In this document: positions 1-11,412 of the stretch, one piece after another
Layout of the letters: the number at the start of each line of letters is the position of its first letter
How positions within the stretch are numbered: the stretch's first letter is position 1
Source: Laccaria trichodermophora
Taxonomy: Eukaryota > Basidiomycota > Agaricomycetes > Agaricales > Hydnangiaceae
Assembly: GCA_018417955.1 (NCBI GenBank)
Contig: JACTVC010000001.1
Location: 4,965,071-5,029,070, forward strand
Length of the DNA: 64,000 nucleotides
Direction: 5' to 3'
Translations under genes and position numbers: made by a program
The notes under the pieces: model-generated
What the model was told of the DNA's origin: nothing
Database searches by the model: none
What the model saw: only the letters and a program-made list of their open reading frames with translations

Positions 1-86
1 CCTAACCCTAACCCTAACCCTAACCCTAACCCTAACCCTAACCTAACCCTAACCCTAACCCTAACCTAACCCTAACCCTAACCCTG
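1..86. repeat. Telomere, CCCTAA repeats
   Basis: The window begins with about fourteen tandem CCCTAA units, with two shortened CCTAA units (near 41 and 65). This is the C-rich strand of a TTAGGG telomere read from the chromosome end inward, so position 1 is at or very near a physical chromosome end. The array stops at about 86 and unrelated sequence follows. Confidence 0.97.
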
Positions 87-115
87 ATTTGGACTTAGTA
101 AAAAAAGAGCCAAGT

Positions 116-262
116 TTGTCACCTGGTTACCTGAGTCACCTGAGTGGTCACCTGAGTGGTCACCTTGGGTATCTGGGTCACCTTGGTCACCTGAGTCTCA
201 TCTGAGTCATCTCAGTCACCTAAGTGGTCACCTTGGTCACCTGGCACCTGGACACCTGGAGG
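116..262. repeat. Subtelomeric short repeat (GGTCACCTGAGT-like)
   Basis: Next to the telomere, a degenerate 8-12 bp unit built on GTCACCTGAGT and GTCACCTTGG is repeated about ten times with irregular spacing. It grades into CACCTGG copies near 240-265, and an isolated CACCTAGGTGAC recurs near 400. No open frame is credible here. It looks like a telomere-associated repeat. Confidence 0.75.
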
Positions 263-535
263 ACACCTTAGGCTATTGTGAGAACAGCGGAGGTCACATG
301 ACCACACAAATACTACCAAAATGATCACAGCGAAATTCTCTATCTGTTGATACCATACATGACATCAGAATTGCACAGATAAGCCAAGACACCTGGGACA
401 CCTAGGTGACTGGCACCTGAAATCCTATAGCATTTCCAGCAGCAATAAGGATAGGATGGGAGGTAGCACGAGAGTTATCACTATCGAGAAGAACAACGTA
501 GTGATATTGAAAATTATGCGTTACCTAACTTCTGG
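263..535. other. Subtelomeric spacer
   Basis: No gene, RNA or clear repeat is visible apart from one more CACCTGG/CACCTAGG patch near 390-420. Confidence 0.5.
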
Positions 536-1962
536 AGGACGTTCCGTATTTCGAGAGTCCGAACTGCCGCCGATCCGCCGATCCGCCTGTCCGCCTAAGG
601 CAGAATCGTCACGTGCACATCTTCTAGTTTACAATCTCCTTATGGGTCTATCGCAACTATTGGCGTTGACCAGGTCCCCCCCAAGGTAGCTGCCAGGATC
701 CCACAAAACTTGAGTCAGTACTTAAACGATGCTTCCATTGAACCCCAGTAACCGTACTTGTAACTTGAATAATGAACTTCGCGTCCAATTCGCGTCCATG
801 CGAATTTTTATTGCAATGATAGCGATGTTTTATACAGCCTAATGACTGGGTAGGTATACAACAAGGCAAGATCTAAACAGCAGTCATAATCGCGGGCGTG
901 CATGTCGTGGGGTGTCGTAGTTAGAGGCATTTTAGATACTGTGGCCAAGCGCAAGTCTGCTGAAGTGTCGGGGGTACATGTCGGTGGTGGTGGCGCTGGC
1001 TGCCGCTGCGGAGGCTGATGGAACAACCGACGAAGAGGCGGACTTGCCCTTCTTGAGCGTGCACATCTTCCCCTTGGAGGTTGTTGACGTCCCAGCAGCA
1101 CCACTGGTCTGGGTTGCCGTTGCCGTAGAAGACACGGTCGTGGTTGCGTTACCAGGAGTGGAAGTGCCACCGTTCACGAATGCAGCGACAGGAGGACCGG
1201 GGAAGGTGTCCTTTGGTGCACTGGCATCGAACATCTGGGAATAAAAGATGCCAGGGTCGTTGTCGCTATACGCGCCTGGCAAATTGACCAACCCCAAAGG
1301 GTCAGGGACCCCAGTGCCCGATGCGCCAACCGTGAGCTGCGAACAGGTAGGATAGAACTCCGCACCGCCGAGTGATATGGCGAGATGGAGAGCCATGATT
1401 TCGACAAGATAATTTCGTGGCGCAAGGTTGTATATGACTTGTACGCTTGCGAGAGAGCAGGACACTGTTGTACATAAGCGGGGATTGTTAGCGCAATTCG
1501 GGAGAAACTTAGAGCCAGGAGCACCACGTACATGGACAATCCTGAACTATTTGGCAGTTTGCGCGTCAGGTCGTCGACCAGCAAGATGCTACATATGTAA
1601 GCATTGGGCCGATATTGTGAGGCCACTAGGAGACGGTCAGCAGTTTCCATTGAAAAGGACGCAAAGGAGCGTACGTCGCTGCCATCAGCACCTTTCCAAT
1701 CGAGGCCAAGCTACCGGGTTTCACGTTGGCGATGAGGTCGTGGGTTGAACATCAGGCCCAGAGTTGAGCGCTGGATTGCTGGCACCCATGTTAGGCTTTG
1801 GAGTAGTAACAGCAAGTGTCGAGCCTCGTTGGAGCCTCGATGCACGAATGGCGCAAAGGTGAAGAGGGTCGTGACCGTGTTTCAAAGGTGGCGGCAGGTG
1901 CCGTGCAAACCAGACAGGCGGACAGGCGCGGCGGTTCGGACTCTCTGAACTTTCGAGCCTTC
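536..1962. mobile_element. Decayed TIR element carrying an AA9 fragment (copy 1)
   Basis: The left end (536 on) matches the left end of the element at 28249: GGACGTTCCGTATTTCGAG followed by repeated GATCCGCC/TGTCCGCC units. The right end (about 1910-1962) carries the inverted form, a GGCGGACAGGCG-rich block and GGTTCGGACTCTCTGAAC, but is more diverged. The interior is collinear with 28249-29747, including the AA9 remnant. No matching target duplication is visible, so the ends are approximate and this copy is older or damaged at its right terminus. Confidence 0.65.
932..1800 (-). pseudogene. AA9 lytic polysaccharide monooxygenase remnant, copy 1
   Basis: Reading leftward, fragments of a GH61/AA9 copper monooxygenase appear in order. 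They are NMGASNPAL, then KGADGSD, then (after a probable ~49-nt intron) WPHNIGPMLTYVASC, then APRNYLVEIMALHLA, GGAEFYPTCSQLTVG and FPGPPVAAFV. A Ser/Thr-rich C-terminal tail resembles those of other basidiomycete AA9 proteins. The second copper-binding His (in PHNIGP) and the axial Tyr (in EFYPTC) are still present. The N-terminal exon with the signal peptide and His1 is absent, and frameshifts and stops separate the blocks. No intact protein can be made. It lies inside a TIR element. Confidence 0.8.
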
Positions 1963-3371
1963 ATCTCCACAGTTTGACTTAGTCGAATGTGGCACACTCA
2001 GATACTGTGATACATCTTAGTTCAAAACATATGTAGTTTGAAGAAGGAAAAAAAAAATACTGCCTTATGCACAGAGAAGGATTTGAACCTTCATCTCCAC
2101 AATTTGACTCAGTCGAAACTGGTAGTGTTGACCGTTACGCCATCTACCCAACGTTATGAGATCGTGATTGATGCTACTGACATGCTTACGCACAGGATCG
2201 CCATCGACGAGCATACGCCGCACTGAATAAAATATTACGATCGCGGGCGATATCTCGAACAAAGCCTACGCCCGAGTTCTTATTGGCCAAACTCACTCGT
2301 GGCTAGAGTCGGGGAGCGAACAGGGAACAAAACTCATTTTTTCTGGTTCATTGGCTTTCCCGTGTCGTTGACAACTTCGATCATACCCCCAGGTGATAGG
2401 TGTCAGGCTCTCGTCTCCGTCCAACTGAAAAAAGGGCAAGAAAAAATACGAATCAAGTTAATGAGCCTGCTCCTATCTACATTATTTGAAAATAGGAGGG
2501 GCCAGTGAGAAGACAATGTAATTAGGCAGAAAACGGACACACCTAGCACACCCAGGCAAAGCAAATCCCCACTCCAAATACTACTCCCACTAACCGGATA
2601 TGTCGGCTTCTTCATTGGTGCGCCCGTAACACATAATGACTGGCGCAAACAACATGCATCTGATACTGCTGAACCTGGCCATGCTGAGCCAGTGGATTCG
2701 GTTGTTGTCCTCCCGCCGGCGGTTTCTGCAACGACAACATCGCCTTTAAATACGCATACCAGCTCCTCCTTATGCTTGTTGATCCTGATAGACGTGCATG
2801 CGCCTACTACCACTAGTACCGTCCCCGCCGTGCCTTCGTGAGTAATGGCCTAGATGCGGGTAAGCATTTTGACTTGTCGTCGTGGTCATAGGTGGTGGTT
2901 AATTCATAGCGATCCCGTTGATTTCGTTGGCGCGAGGGAGCATCTCAACGCGCTGCTAGACAGATACGGTCTCTGCGAATGTACATGATGCGGGTGGTGC
3001 TGATGGCGATGTGAAGAGGGTGTGGGTGCACGTGCGGTTTCTGGTAGTCAGGGGACGTGATAATTCTATGAGCAGAAGCCAGATGCATATGCCAAGAGTG
3101 CGAGTGCCGAATACAACTTCATCAATGCACCGAGTGGATTGCGAAGGAGATTCTGGAGAATTTCTGAAATGGGAAAGCTTGAACAAGGCACGTGATGATG
3201 ACGTCACGTCACTTGGCGCTGTACCTTCTGGTTTTTCTTTTGCTCGAACTTTCCTCTTGACTTGCTGTTCCTCTGTCCAAAGTACCAATTCTCGCCCCAA
3301 CACAACCTTGAAAAAACTGTCTAGGAAATGGAATGTCATATTCAGGAAGTTGAAGCTCGTCAACTTGACAC
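1963..3371. other. Spacer with a tRNA-like piece
   Basis: Apart from the tRNA-like sequence at 2071-2150 and its partial echo at 1957-1985, no supported gene is visible. A plus-strand Thr/Pro/Ala-rich frame at about 2590-2841 and overlapping minus-strand frames have no recognisable domain, and I could not tell a gene remnant from chance. Confidence 0.4.
2071..2150 (-). pseudogene. tRNA-like sequence (degenerate)
   Basis: On the minus strand a box A-like TGGCGTAACGG (2142-2132) and a box B-like GGTTCAAATCC (2089-2079) have tRNA spacing, and the T-arm (GAAGG/CCTTC around TTCAAAT) can form. The sequence 5' of box A does not pair with the 3' strand TCTGTGC, and the anticodon stem is not convincing. 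It is best read as a tRNA pseudogene or the head of a tRNA-derived SINE. Confidence 0.4.
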
Positions 3372-3476
3372 CAAGGGGGGTACATAATTTTAATTTAATA
3401 TATCATGCTGATTTTTTTCATAAGGTCACTATGGTGGGACTAACTAACCAGCATGCAAATAAATTACCATATATAG
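3372..3476. mobile_element. Left-end fragment of the 672-bp hAT-like element
   Basis: From CAAGGGGGGTACATAAT, about 105 bp match the left end of the complete element at 23200-23871 almost base for base, up to CCATATATAG. They then diverge abruptly. No right terminus (CCCCCTTG) lies nearby, so this is a truncated or internally deleted copy. Confidence 0.7.
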
Positions 3477-3800
3477 TCACACAAGAAGCGCTTGGCAAAC
3501 TCGAAAGTCTCCTTGCTGAAAGTGCGAACATCGCAGAGAAAGATCTCGCCTCGACTGCAAAGTTCCTCAGGATGTGCTTTTCTGTCGAAATTGCGAATAG
3601 GGCGACGCCACTTGAGCTGCTGGAAGGTGGTTGGGTTACGAGCGGGTGCGCTTGTGGGTGGTGCGGTTACTGACATAGTACTAGATAGGTTACGCGACGT
3701 CTGACAACTGGCTCCCCCGTTCAGTGCAGTACACCAATGGTTGCTTGTAAGCTTTGAAAATGCTGATTGCATACGTAGCCGGACTTAACTGTACTATTCT
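3477..3800. other. Spacer downstream of the S9 peptidase gene
   Basis: An open frame of 220 codons (3011-3673, plus) runs across the element fragment and into this stretch. It mixes transposon-derived and unrelated sequence and has no recognisable domain, so I do not call it a gene. Confidence 0.4.
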
Positions 3801-5988
3801 TCAATTCTTCAATTTAAAAATACGCTCGTAAAAGCCTAGCTCCCTTTCCAAAGCATCGGACATGTTCTTCTCCTGACGCCAACCATGCCCTTCACCCTCA
3901 TACAATTTAAATTCCACCACACCATGTCTGCGCTTGATGCTCTCATAAATAGCTTCGGATTGCTCCTTCGGTACGACCCTGTCAATATCTCCCTGTAAAA
4001 TCTACGCCCGCAACTCGTTGAGCAGAACATCGAACAATTTTGCACAGACGACATACCAATAGCGGAGTAACAATCTTATCCGCGTGGTTAATAGGGGACC
4101 TCGCTTCATATACCTCCGGCACCTCATCATATGAACCACCAATAAGCTTGTCCAAATATTTAGATTCGAATTTATGAGTGAATTCAGCGAGCATCTTGAA
4201 GTTCGAAATCCCATAGCTCGACGTGGCTGCTGCGAATGCCCGAGTGTCCGAGCTGATAGAAAGAGCGGCAAGGACTGTATACCCTCCTGCGGATTGCCCG
4301 CGAATGACAACACGTTTTGGATCGATGAGTAAATACGGCGGGCTGGAGAGCGCACGCGACGCGAGGATGCAGTCTTCCACGTCTACAATACCCCATCGTG
4401 ACGCGAGTCGTTGGATATAGGCGCGTCCGTACCCGTAGGACCCGCCGTAGTTTATGTCTAACCTGTTACGAAAGTGTGTAAGAAACTTCAAATTCGGAGT
4501 GATTTAAGCGCGTACCATCCCCAACCACGCGAAGTGAAATACTGTTTCTTCCAATCTAGGGCCTGATCCGAGAGGCCTGTGGGCCCGCCATGAGCATTGA
4601 GCACACAAGGGGGTAATTCCCCCTCCACGCTGCTTCCAGAATATTCGGGGTTCTGGGGAGGATAATACACAACATGAAGCGGTTCGTCGTTCGGGGGAAC
4701 TTTGAGCGTCAACGGACGAGGTATAGATATAATTCCAGTGGGGAACGTAACCGTTTTAGAGGCCTTCAGTAGTGAATCGAGTATCAGCTCCTTGGATGGA
4801 GACACCGATCCGCGGAAGATGGACTCCTCGTCGTCTAACGCATGGCCATTGAAAACGAACTCCCCCTTCTCCAAAGACACTGTACGGATCACGTTGACCA
4901 CGACGAACGGGCTCTCAAGCAAGCGAGGCTGAGAGCCGTCCACTAAATCGACGAAATACAAGACCTCACGCCCGTCCTTGATAGCAACGAAAACTGCCTT
5001 TGTGCCTTCCGCATCTATCACAGCGTATGGAGACCAGTTCAGTGACCAAAGAGGTCGACCGAAATCTTCTGGTACGGGTTCGGGAAATAGGGCTGCGGCT
5101 TTTCCTGCACTATACTTCCACGGATTGACGTACCCAGATTCATCAGAGGTAAAAATGAGAGTGTCTTTATTCGCCCAAGAAGGATAGCATGCGCTGATTT
5201 TCTCCCTGACCCCTGCGACGTGGGTTTCGTTGATGATCGCGAGGATGCCGTTTTCGTTGAGGGACACGTCGCCAACGAAAATCTGGCCGCCCTCCCATGG
5301 CATATCCGGGTGATACCATTGATTCCATGCGAGGCGGGTACCATCCGAAGAGAACTTTGGCAACGCGTAGAAATCGGCGCTGGAAATCAGAGGATGAATG
5401 GATTTCTCCTTGGTATTGATGATGCATAACGAGGTTACGATGCCGGCGGGGGTGTCGTCTGTATGGTCTTCTAGAACGGAGACGAGGAGATTGGTGTGTA
5501 TGGGGTGAGGCTCGAAATTGGCGTATCGATATGGGACTTTGTCTTGATATCTGAGTGTCAGTAAAGATTCCTGTGAGAACGTTATGATAGCTCACCTGGG
5601 GTTACTGGTTCTGGCTGATTGCCCTCCGAAATTCGATAGATGCGCCCATCCGTTAAATGTGAGAAGTAAATGACACCAGCGTGAATGACCGCCGCTGATC
5701 CACCGTATTCCTGAACGCCCGTTCGGACATTCCAGCCTTCCCCGACTACATCCTTGTTCGATTTAGTGTGAACGAGAACGTTCCGCCCCGCCTCGGACGG
5801 GCGTTTCTCGACGTGGTAGACTTCTGAAGTAATAGCGTCGACAATAACATCTGCGACGCCGTTTGCCTTTGGGATTGTGAATAAACACGTCGCGTATTGT
5901 GGAGAATGGAAGGACGTACCCCCTTAGTTATGGCTTGCGCTGTAATAGGCGATGACCAGGTCCCATACGGCGCTGTAGACGAGACCAT
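3801..5988 (-). CDS. S9-family prolyl oligopeptidase-like serine peptidase
   Basis: This is a cytosolic-type S9C peptidase (acylaminoacyl-peptidase/dipeptidyl-peptidase-like), expected to cleave short peptides. The start MVSSTAPYGTWSSPITAQAI (ATG at 5988) leads into a beta-propeller half with motifs such as VQEYGGSA and PKFSSDG. The C-terminal alpha/beta-hydrolase half has an oxyanion HGGPTG, DINYGGSYGYGR, the nucleophile serine in GQSAGGY (codon 4293-4291), an Asp in GDIDRVVP and the His in GEGHGW. The whole catalytic triad is therefore present. The end ...ERIFKLKN lies after a ~55-nt intron near 4010-4065, and another intron (about 4484-4540) joins GWGW to LDINYGG. The intron near 5560-5600 does not resolve cleanly by eye. 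There is no signal peptide. It is divergent from the HECT ligase gene. About 650 residues, the usual family length. Confidence 0.9.
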
Positions 5989-6289
5989 TGATATGGATCT
6001 GATGGTGATAAGCAAGAGAGCCGTATGTGGCAAACAATTACAAAGCAGCAAAAATGCCACAAAATCTTGACAAAATCGATTGCTCTTGCGCTTGCTCAAA
6101 GTCATTTTGCTGCTTTGAAGTTAACATATTATTATCGAATTCACTACTTCAACGTTTCAACGTTCACCATTCGACGCGCAATCTCAGGAGAAGTGAGCAT
6201 GGATAAAACAAGATAAGATTAGAATCACGTGCCCCTGGCGTCACAGAGCTGACGAATATCGGACTTTGAGTCGTTCATTCAACACCACG
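5989..6289. promoter_or_regulatory. Shared divergent promoter (S9 peptidase / HECT ligase)
   Basis: These 301 bp separate two divergent start codons and must hold both promoters. They contain a near-perfect inverted repeat: CAAAGCAGCAAAAATG (6041-6056) against CATTTTGCTGCTTTG (6103-6117), with a 46-bp spacer. A weaker pair, AGCAAGAG (6011) against CTCTTGC (6083), is nested around it. Such symmetry could bind a dimeric factor, but the role is inferred. Confidence 0.55.
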
Positions 6290-9200
6290 ATGATCCACCT
6301 TTTCGGCGACGAGAAACGACGAAAGATTAATCTTGGCGGGGCATCGAAGGTCGCGAGTCAGGCCGAACTCCTCGAAGCAGCGCGAGGACGGCGTAATGAG
6401 AGATCGGAGCAAAAACGCAAGAGTGATGCTGCTGTTCGAATCCAATCGTGGTGGCGCGGAGTCAGAGAGGCGAGGGAGGTCAAGATACGACTGAGGGGCG
6501 CATTCGAAAGGGATGTAGCTGGGTTGGATGGGCTTAGGTGTCTGGTTTTGATAGGAGGCAAGGATGAGGAGGCGCTGGGGACATGGTCAAGCCAGATGGT
6601 GCAAGGCGGGGAAGGTGAGTGGCTTGTAAAGCATCTCTTTCACCGCAACTAACTCTAATATAGCGCTTTTGTTCTCACCGGCATTGCAAGGGTCTGGGGA
6701 CAGCTGGTTAGTGCTCATACGCCAAGTCAGTTTACTATTAGTGCAGTCGACTTCGAGACATCCACAGTACGCCCTCCAGCTAATTTGTCAAGAGACTCTC
6801 ACCGTTTCTTATCTTTAGATCATTGTACGCGCCATCACACATTCAAGTCCTTAACCAGCTGCTTTCCTGCGAATCGACGAAGCGCGTATTAGGGCCGCCA
6901 GGCGCGCAGGCGTGTATAGCCATAACCACTTATCTCTTGGAACGCAACTTCTACACATTAATATCCCAGGCTATCCGACAGACAGTAAGCCACATTTTAT
7001 ACTCAATTTTACCGATTTCACGTTCGTCTCTAGCCTACGCAATCCAAGATATCCCCTAGCCTCATCTCCCTCTTCACGGCGCCACTCGCCACTTTCCCTT
7101 CGCCCTCCCCCTGCATCAGCCCCATATTCACCCACATTTTTACCATTCCGCTTCTCCCAAACCGGATCCCACTTGACTCGCTGTCTCATTTCATATCCCG
7201 CATCCCATTCTCGGATCTGTACGTCCTAGAGCAATATAGCGCCATGATAGCCAGTTCCACGAGTACGGAAGACAAAGTTCACCTCGTCGCAAACCTACAC
7301 ATGTTTATTGCCCCTCACTACTCGAAACTCGGCGGCCGCTCTTTGTCAATGTATTTCCGTTTTCTTGCAACCATCTTAAACGCCCTACCAGTCTCCGTCT
7401 TTGATCCTCCAAGAGAACACATCCCCAAAGTAGCCCACTTTGAGTACCATTCGGATTCGGACGAAGATGAACCCAGGCCTCGCGTTTCCCTTGTTTCCTC
7501 TTTCAACAAGCCACCACCCCTACCGAAGCTAGACTCGAAGACGCTTACCCGCCTGACCAAGGTCGTTGCGCCCGCCCACATCGATTCTTTGATCACGTCA
7601 ACCCGTTCAAACCCGGATGCGCGGAAAGAAATGGTCGCCTTCTTTTCGGCCTTGACGGCCGTCTGGCCTTCTTCTCGAGAGCAGATCTTGTCTACGGTTT
7701 TGGCTCTAACGGCAGGAGGATTGGTACGTGAGATATATCGCGACTCTGTAAGGCGTTCCCCCCTTGGCAAAGAGGAGAATAGCAGCGCTCTTCTGGGTAT
7801 GTCGTGGTACATGTCCAAAACTCATGTCAACTGATCATCTTGTAGAACCAGCTAATGCCGTACATTGGCCACCGTTACTTTTCCTATGTGAGCTGTATAC
7901 TCAGGCGCTTCTCACGATGGGGGACGACGAGTTCTTTGGAAACAACGCTACAACGCGTAACCCACTCTCGCTCGACGAGCTCACATCGCTGAGCAGGCAG
8001 CTACTCAACGTCGCCTTCACGTTATACTGGCGGGACGATCAATCTCATACCGAGGAAGGAGGTATCCCAGGGAACCCTCGATATACGTGGGAGAGTGTGA
8101 GAGAGAAAGTGACAAAGTGTCTGTTGGCTATTCATGCTAGAGAGTATGATCCGTTTTTCTCGATGCCTTCTGACCTAACGCCATTCCCAGTTCAAGGAAA
8201 CCGTTTATACCCCCAGACGGGTGGCTCGTAACGTCCCAAATTGACGTTAACTCATTCATAGAAGCTGCTGTGTGCGTATCTCCTTTTTTCCTCCTAATAA
8301 TTACACTGAAAACGCCCTTTCCAGTCTCGAAGAACAACAACTCTTCACATCTTCAGGTTCCAGACCTGTCCGCACACGCGCTCTATCAAAACGGCAGATC
8401 GCCAGCATGTCACCACGCCTCGGGGTACTCAACAACATCCCCTTCGCCATTCCCTTCGAAGCACGTGTCGCGATCTTTCGGAATTTCGTCATGAGCGATA
8501 TGATGTCTCGAGAAGGCCAGCACGCGATGTTTTTCAGGGGATTGAGGGGTAATGGACGGGAGAGGGTGCAAGTGCGTAGGGGGATGGTTGCTCAGGACGG
8601 CTTTGACAGACTTGGGGAGGTGGATTTGAAGGCGCCGATTGAGATTACGTTTATTGATCAGTTTGGGCAGGAGGAGTGAGTGTTTGTTCTCCTCGCTTTC
8701 TTTTCTTCTCTGGCCTTGTTTGCATATTCTAACGTTCAACCTTTCGTCTTCCTTCGCATACGATCTGCTCGCCCCTTTTATTTCCTTTTCATTGCGCATA
8801 TCTGACGGATCTTGGATCGCTTCTAGGGCTGGCATTGATGGCGGAGGCGTCTTCAAGGAATTTTTTACCTCCTTATGCAAGGAAGTATTTGATACCGATC
8901 GCGGCCTCTGGTTGGAAAACAAGAAGAATGAACTTTATCCGAACCCACATGCGTATGCTACAGAAGGTACATTATTACTATGTCTGGTTATCTTGGTGCT
9001 GACGTTACTCCCTATTTTCGCAGCCCACAGTCTCAACTGGTACCGGTTTATTGGTCGTATTCTTGGAAAGGCGATGTATGAAGGCATTCTTGTGGACGTA
9101 GCATTCGCAGGTTTCTTCTTGGCAAAGGTTCGTCCTCGCAGTTGTACCCTTGGGGTCTTCGCGCTCACGCTGTACCTCAGTGGCTGGGGAAACAAAGTTT

Positions 9201-10161
9201 TTTAGACGATCTCGTTTCGTTGGACCCAGATTTATACAATGGTCTGATTTTCCTCAAACACTACACAGGGAACACCGATGACCTGTCGTTGAATTTTACT
9301 ATTGCCGTCGACGGTGCGTTTATCCCTTTATTTCGGTTATCATACCTAAACCATGCCCAGAAATCGGCGTGACGAAGACTATCGACCTCATTCCAAACGG
9401 AAGCAACATTGCGGTCACCAAGGAAAACCGGCTGAAATATATTTACCTGGTATCCCATTACCGACTCACGAAGCAAATCAGACGACAGAGCGATGCCTTC
9501 TTTGAGGGCTTAAGCGAAATGATTGATCCTAAATGGCTCAGGTTCCCATTTCCCTTTCCTTCTCTTTTCGATTGTTCAAATCAAATCCACGTCGGACAGA
9601 ATGTTTAATCAGCAAGAAGTTCAAATACTTATTGGTGGCGTCAATTCTTTGATCGATCTCGATGATCTACGACGGCACACAAATTATGGTGGGCTATACG
9701 ACGACAAGCACGAGAACATTGTCGATTTTTGGAATGTATGCTCTCATTCCGCTCTTTTTATTCTGTTACTTCCATTGATGCCTTCCATGCAGGTTGTCAA
9801 TACTTTCGACCAAGATCAACGTCGCGCATTGCTAAGATTCGTTACCAGCTGCAGTCGGCCCCCACTTCTGTAGGTTCATCTTGCCTCCGCTCCTGTTCTT
9901 CTACTTTCCCTCATTCTCACGATATTCTAGTGGATTCAAAGAACTCGTTCCTAATTTTAGCATTCGGGATGCTGGCGCCGACCCACAGCGTTTGCCCACT
10001 GCCAGCACCTGTATCAATCTCCTGAAGGTGCGTTTTTTGTATCAATCTTTATCTTTCTGATATTGATCCTTGACCAGCTTCCGAGGTACTCAAACGCGAG
10101 AATATTGAAGTCAAAGCTGCTTCAAGCTATAAGCTCTGGCGCTGGGTTTGATTTGTCGTGA
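6290..10161 (+). CDS. HUL5: HECT-type E3 ubiquitin ligase (Hul5/UBE3B-UBE3C group)
   Basis: A HECT ubiquitin ligase, which takes ubiquitin from an E2 onto its own cysteine and passes it to substrates. Hul5 and UBE3C extend chains at the proteasome. The start MIHLFGDEKRRKINLGG (ATG at 6290) is typical of the UBE3B/UBE3C/Hul5 group and is followed by an IQ motif (AAVRIQSWWRGVREA, about residue 47). About ten short introns are spliced through. The HECT domain begins near 8800 (GIDGGGVFKEFFTSLCKEVF) and includes RFIGRILGKAMYEG and the linker YGGLYDDKHENIVDFW. The catalytic Cys lies in LPTASTCINLLKLP (codon 10010-10012), and the end ...SSGAGFDLS keeps the usual short acidic/hydrophobic tail. The translated exons show no disruption. 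Assignment to this subgroup rests on the N-terminus plus the IQ motif. Confidence 0.92.
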
Positions 10162-11412
10162 AGAACGAGAACGTCCGATAACTTGTAGACTTGCCGCATA
10201 TTCAGAATTGAGAATTGAAGAAGTAAAATCCCGCTCATCTGAACGTCTTTTTAAAGAGCTATTCATAACTCATTTCGTAATGGAGAACTTACCACTTGAC
10301 ACAAGGTCGCACGCATGGGTACATTGAGGCGGTCAAAATAACATCACATTCATTTACACACTACAAGTACAAGTTTCTTTGAAAGAGGCGATACTCCAGA
10401 ACTGGGTGCGCAAAGCCTTACTTGGTTGTGCTACAACAACCGTCAGCGTTGAGGTAACGCCGCTAAAATCTGAACGTACTAGCAAACATCCACACCAACA
10501 ACAGTGTCGTGATAGCCAGTATCGCCGCCGTCCTCGGCTTTCACCTATGATCAAGGCATGAATTTGCCTTAAGATATCTTTCAGTGGCGAGTCAAACGCT
10601 AATTACTCACCATCGTGAACGTGATGGCATTTTGCTGCCCAATCTTGAACTCATTCTTGAATTGGCACAATATGTTAGAATCCCGTCGAGAATGCATCGT
10701 GCGTATGGAGGACGTACGAAACTGTGTTGAGGATAACTATTGGCGAAGTTTTTCTGCCCAGGTCTCAAGTGAGAGCAGTGAATTGCGACGTAGTTGTTGT
10801 CGTTGAATGGACCGATGCTGAGAACAGTGGGGTCTCGATTACATACAGATGGTACGACCTTCGTAATCAAGAAGTGGCTATTACCAGCTGGGGCATCCCA
10901 AATGGCCTGCGGACCAAAGACGATATAATCCGTGTCGAGAACGTAAGTATTATAACGCTGCGCGCTAGCGCTGGGGCCACAAAGCAAGAATTTGTTTGAG
11001 TAGATTTCCCTAAACTTTTCCGAGAGACTCAGAGAGGATGGTAGCATCAGTTCGAGCGGTAAGACTGACATTGCATCGCGATGGCTCTTTCACCATGAAC
11101 TACACCCTCGGCAGTGTGCAGAGATCAAGCTGTTGATTGTTCTAAATTTGAACATTTAGAGCTGGCAAAGAACGAGAGGTAGAATTTTTTTCGACCGAGA
11201 GGCATGACTTTCATCTTTAGGAGACGCGCCAATCTTCAGTTGCTTTAGAGGTGGGACGTTGAGGATACCTTTTATCATATTTTGCTCAAGATGGAGTTAT
11301 TAGAGCAGAGGGTCGCACAAATTCACAGATCACCTGAAATCAGGCAATAAAATTACGTCAAGTAAGTACTTTTTAGTAGTGTAATGATATCATGTATGAA
11401 GCGAAAAACAGC
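10162..11412. other. Spacer, possible unrecognised small gene on the minus strand
   Basis: A minus-strand open frame at 10607-11071 includes a protein-like stretch (NKFLLCGPSASAQRYNTYV, then LDTDYIVFGPQAIWDA). I recognise no family, and the flanking exons cannot be joined with confidence. It could be a remnant. The rest shows nothing. Confidence 0.3.

Noticed and set aside
3011..3673. 220-codon plus-strand frame
   Set aside because: It crosses the boundary of a transposon fragment (3372-3476) and has no domain. Frame openness appears fortuitous.
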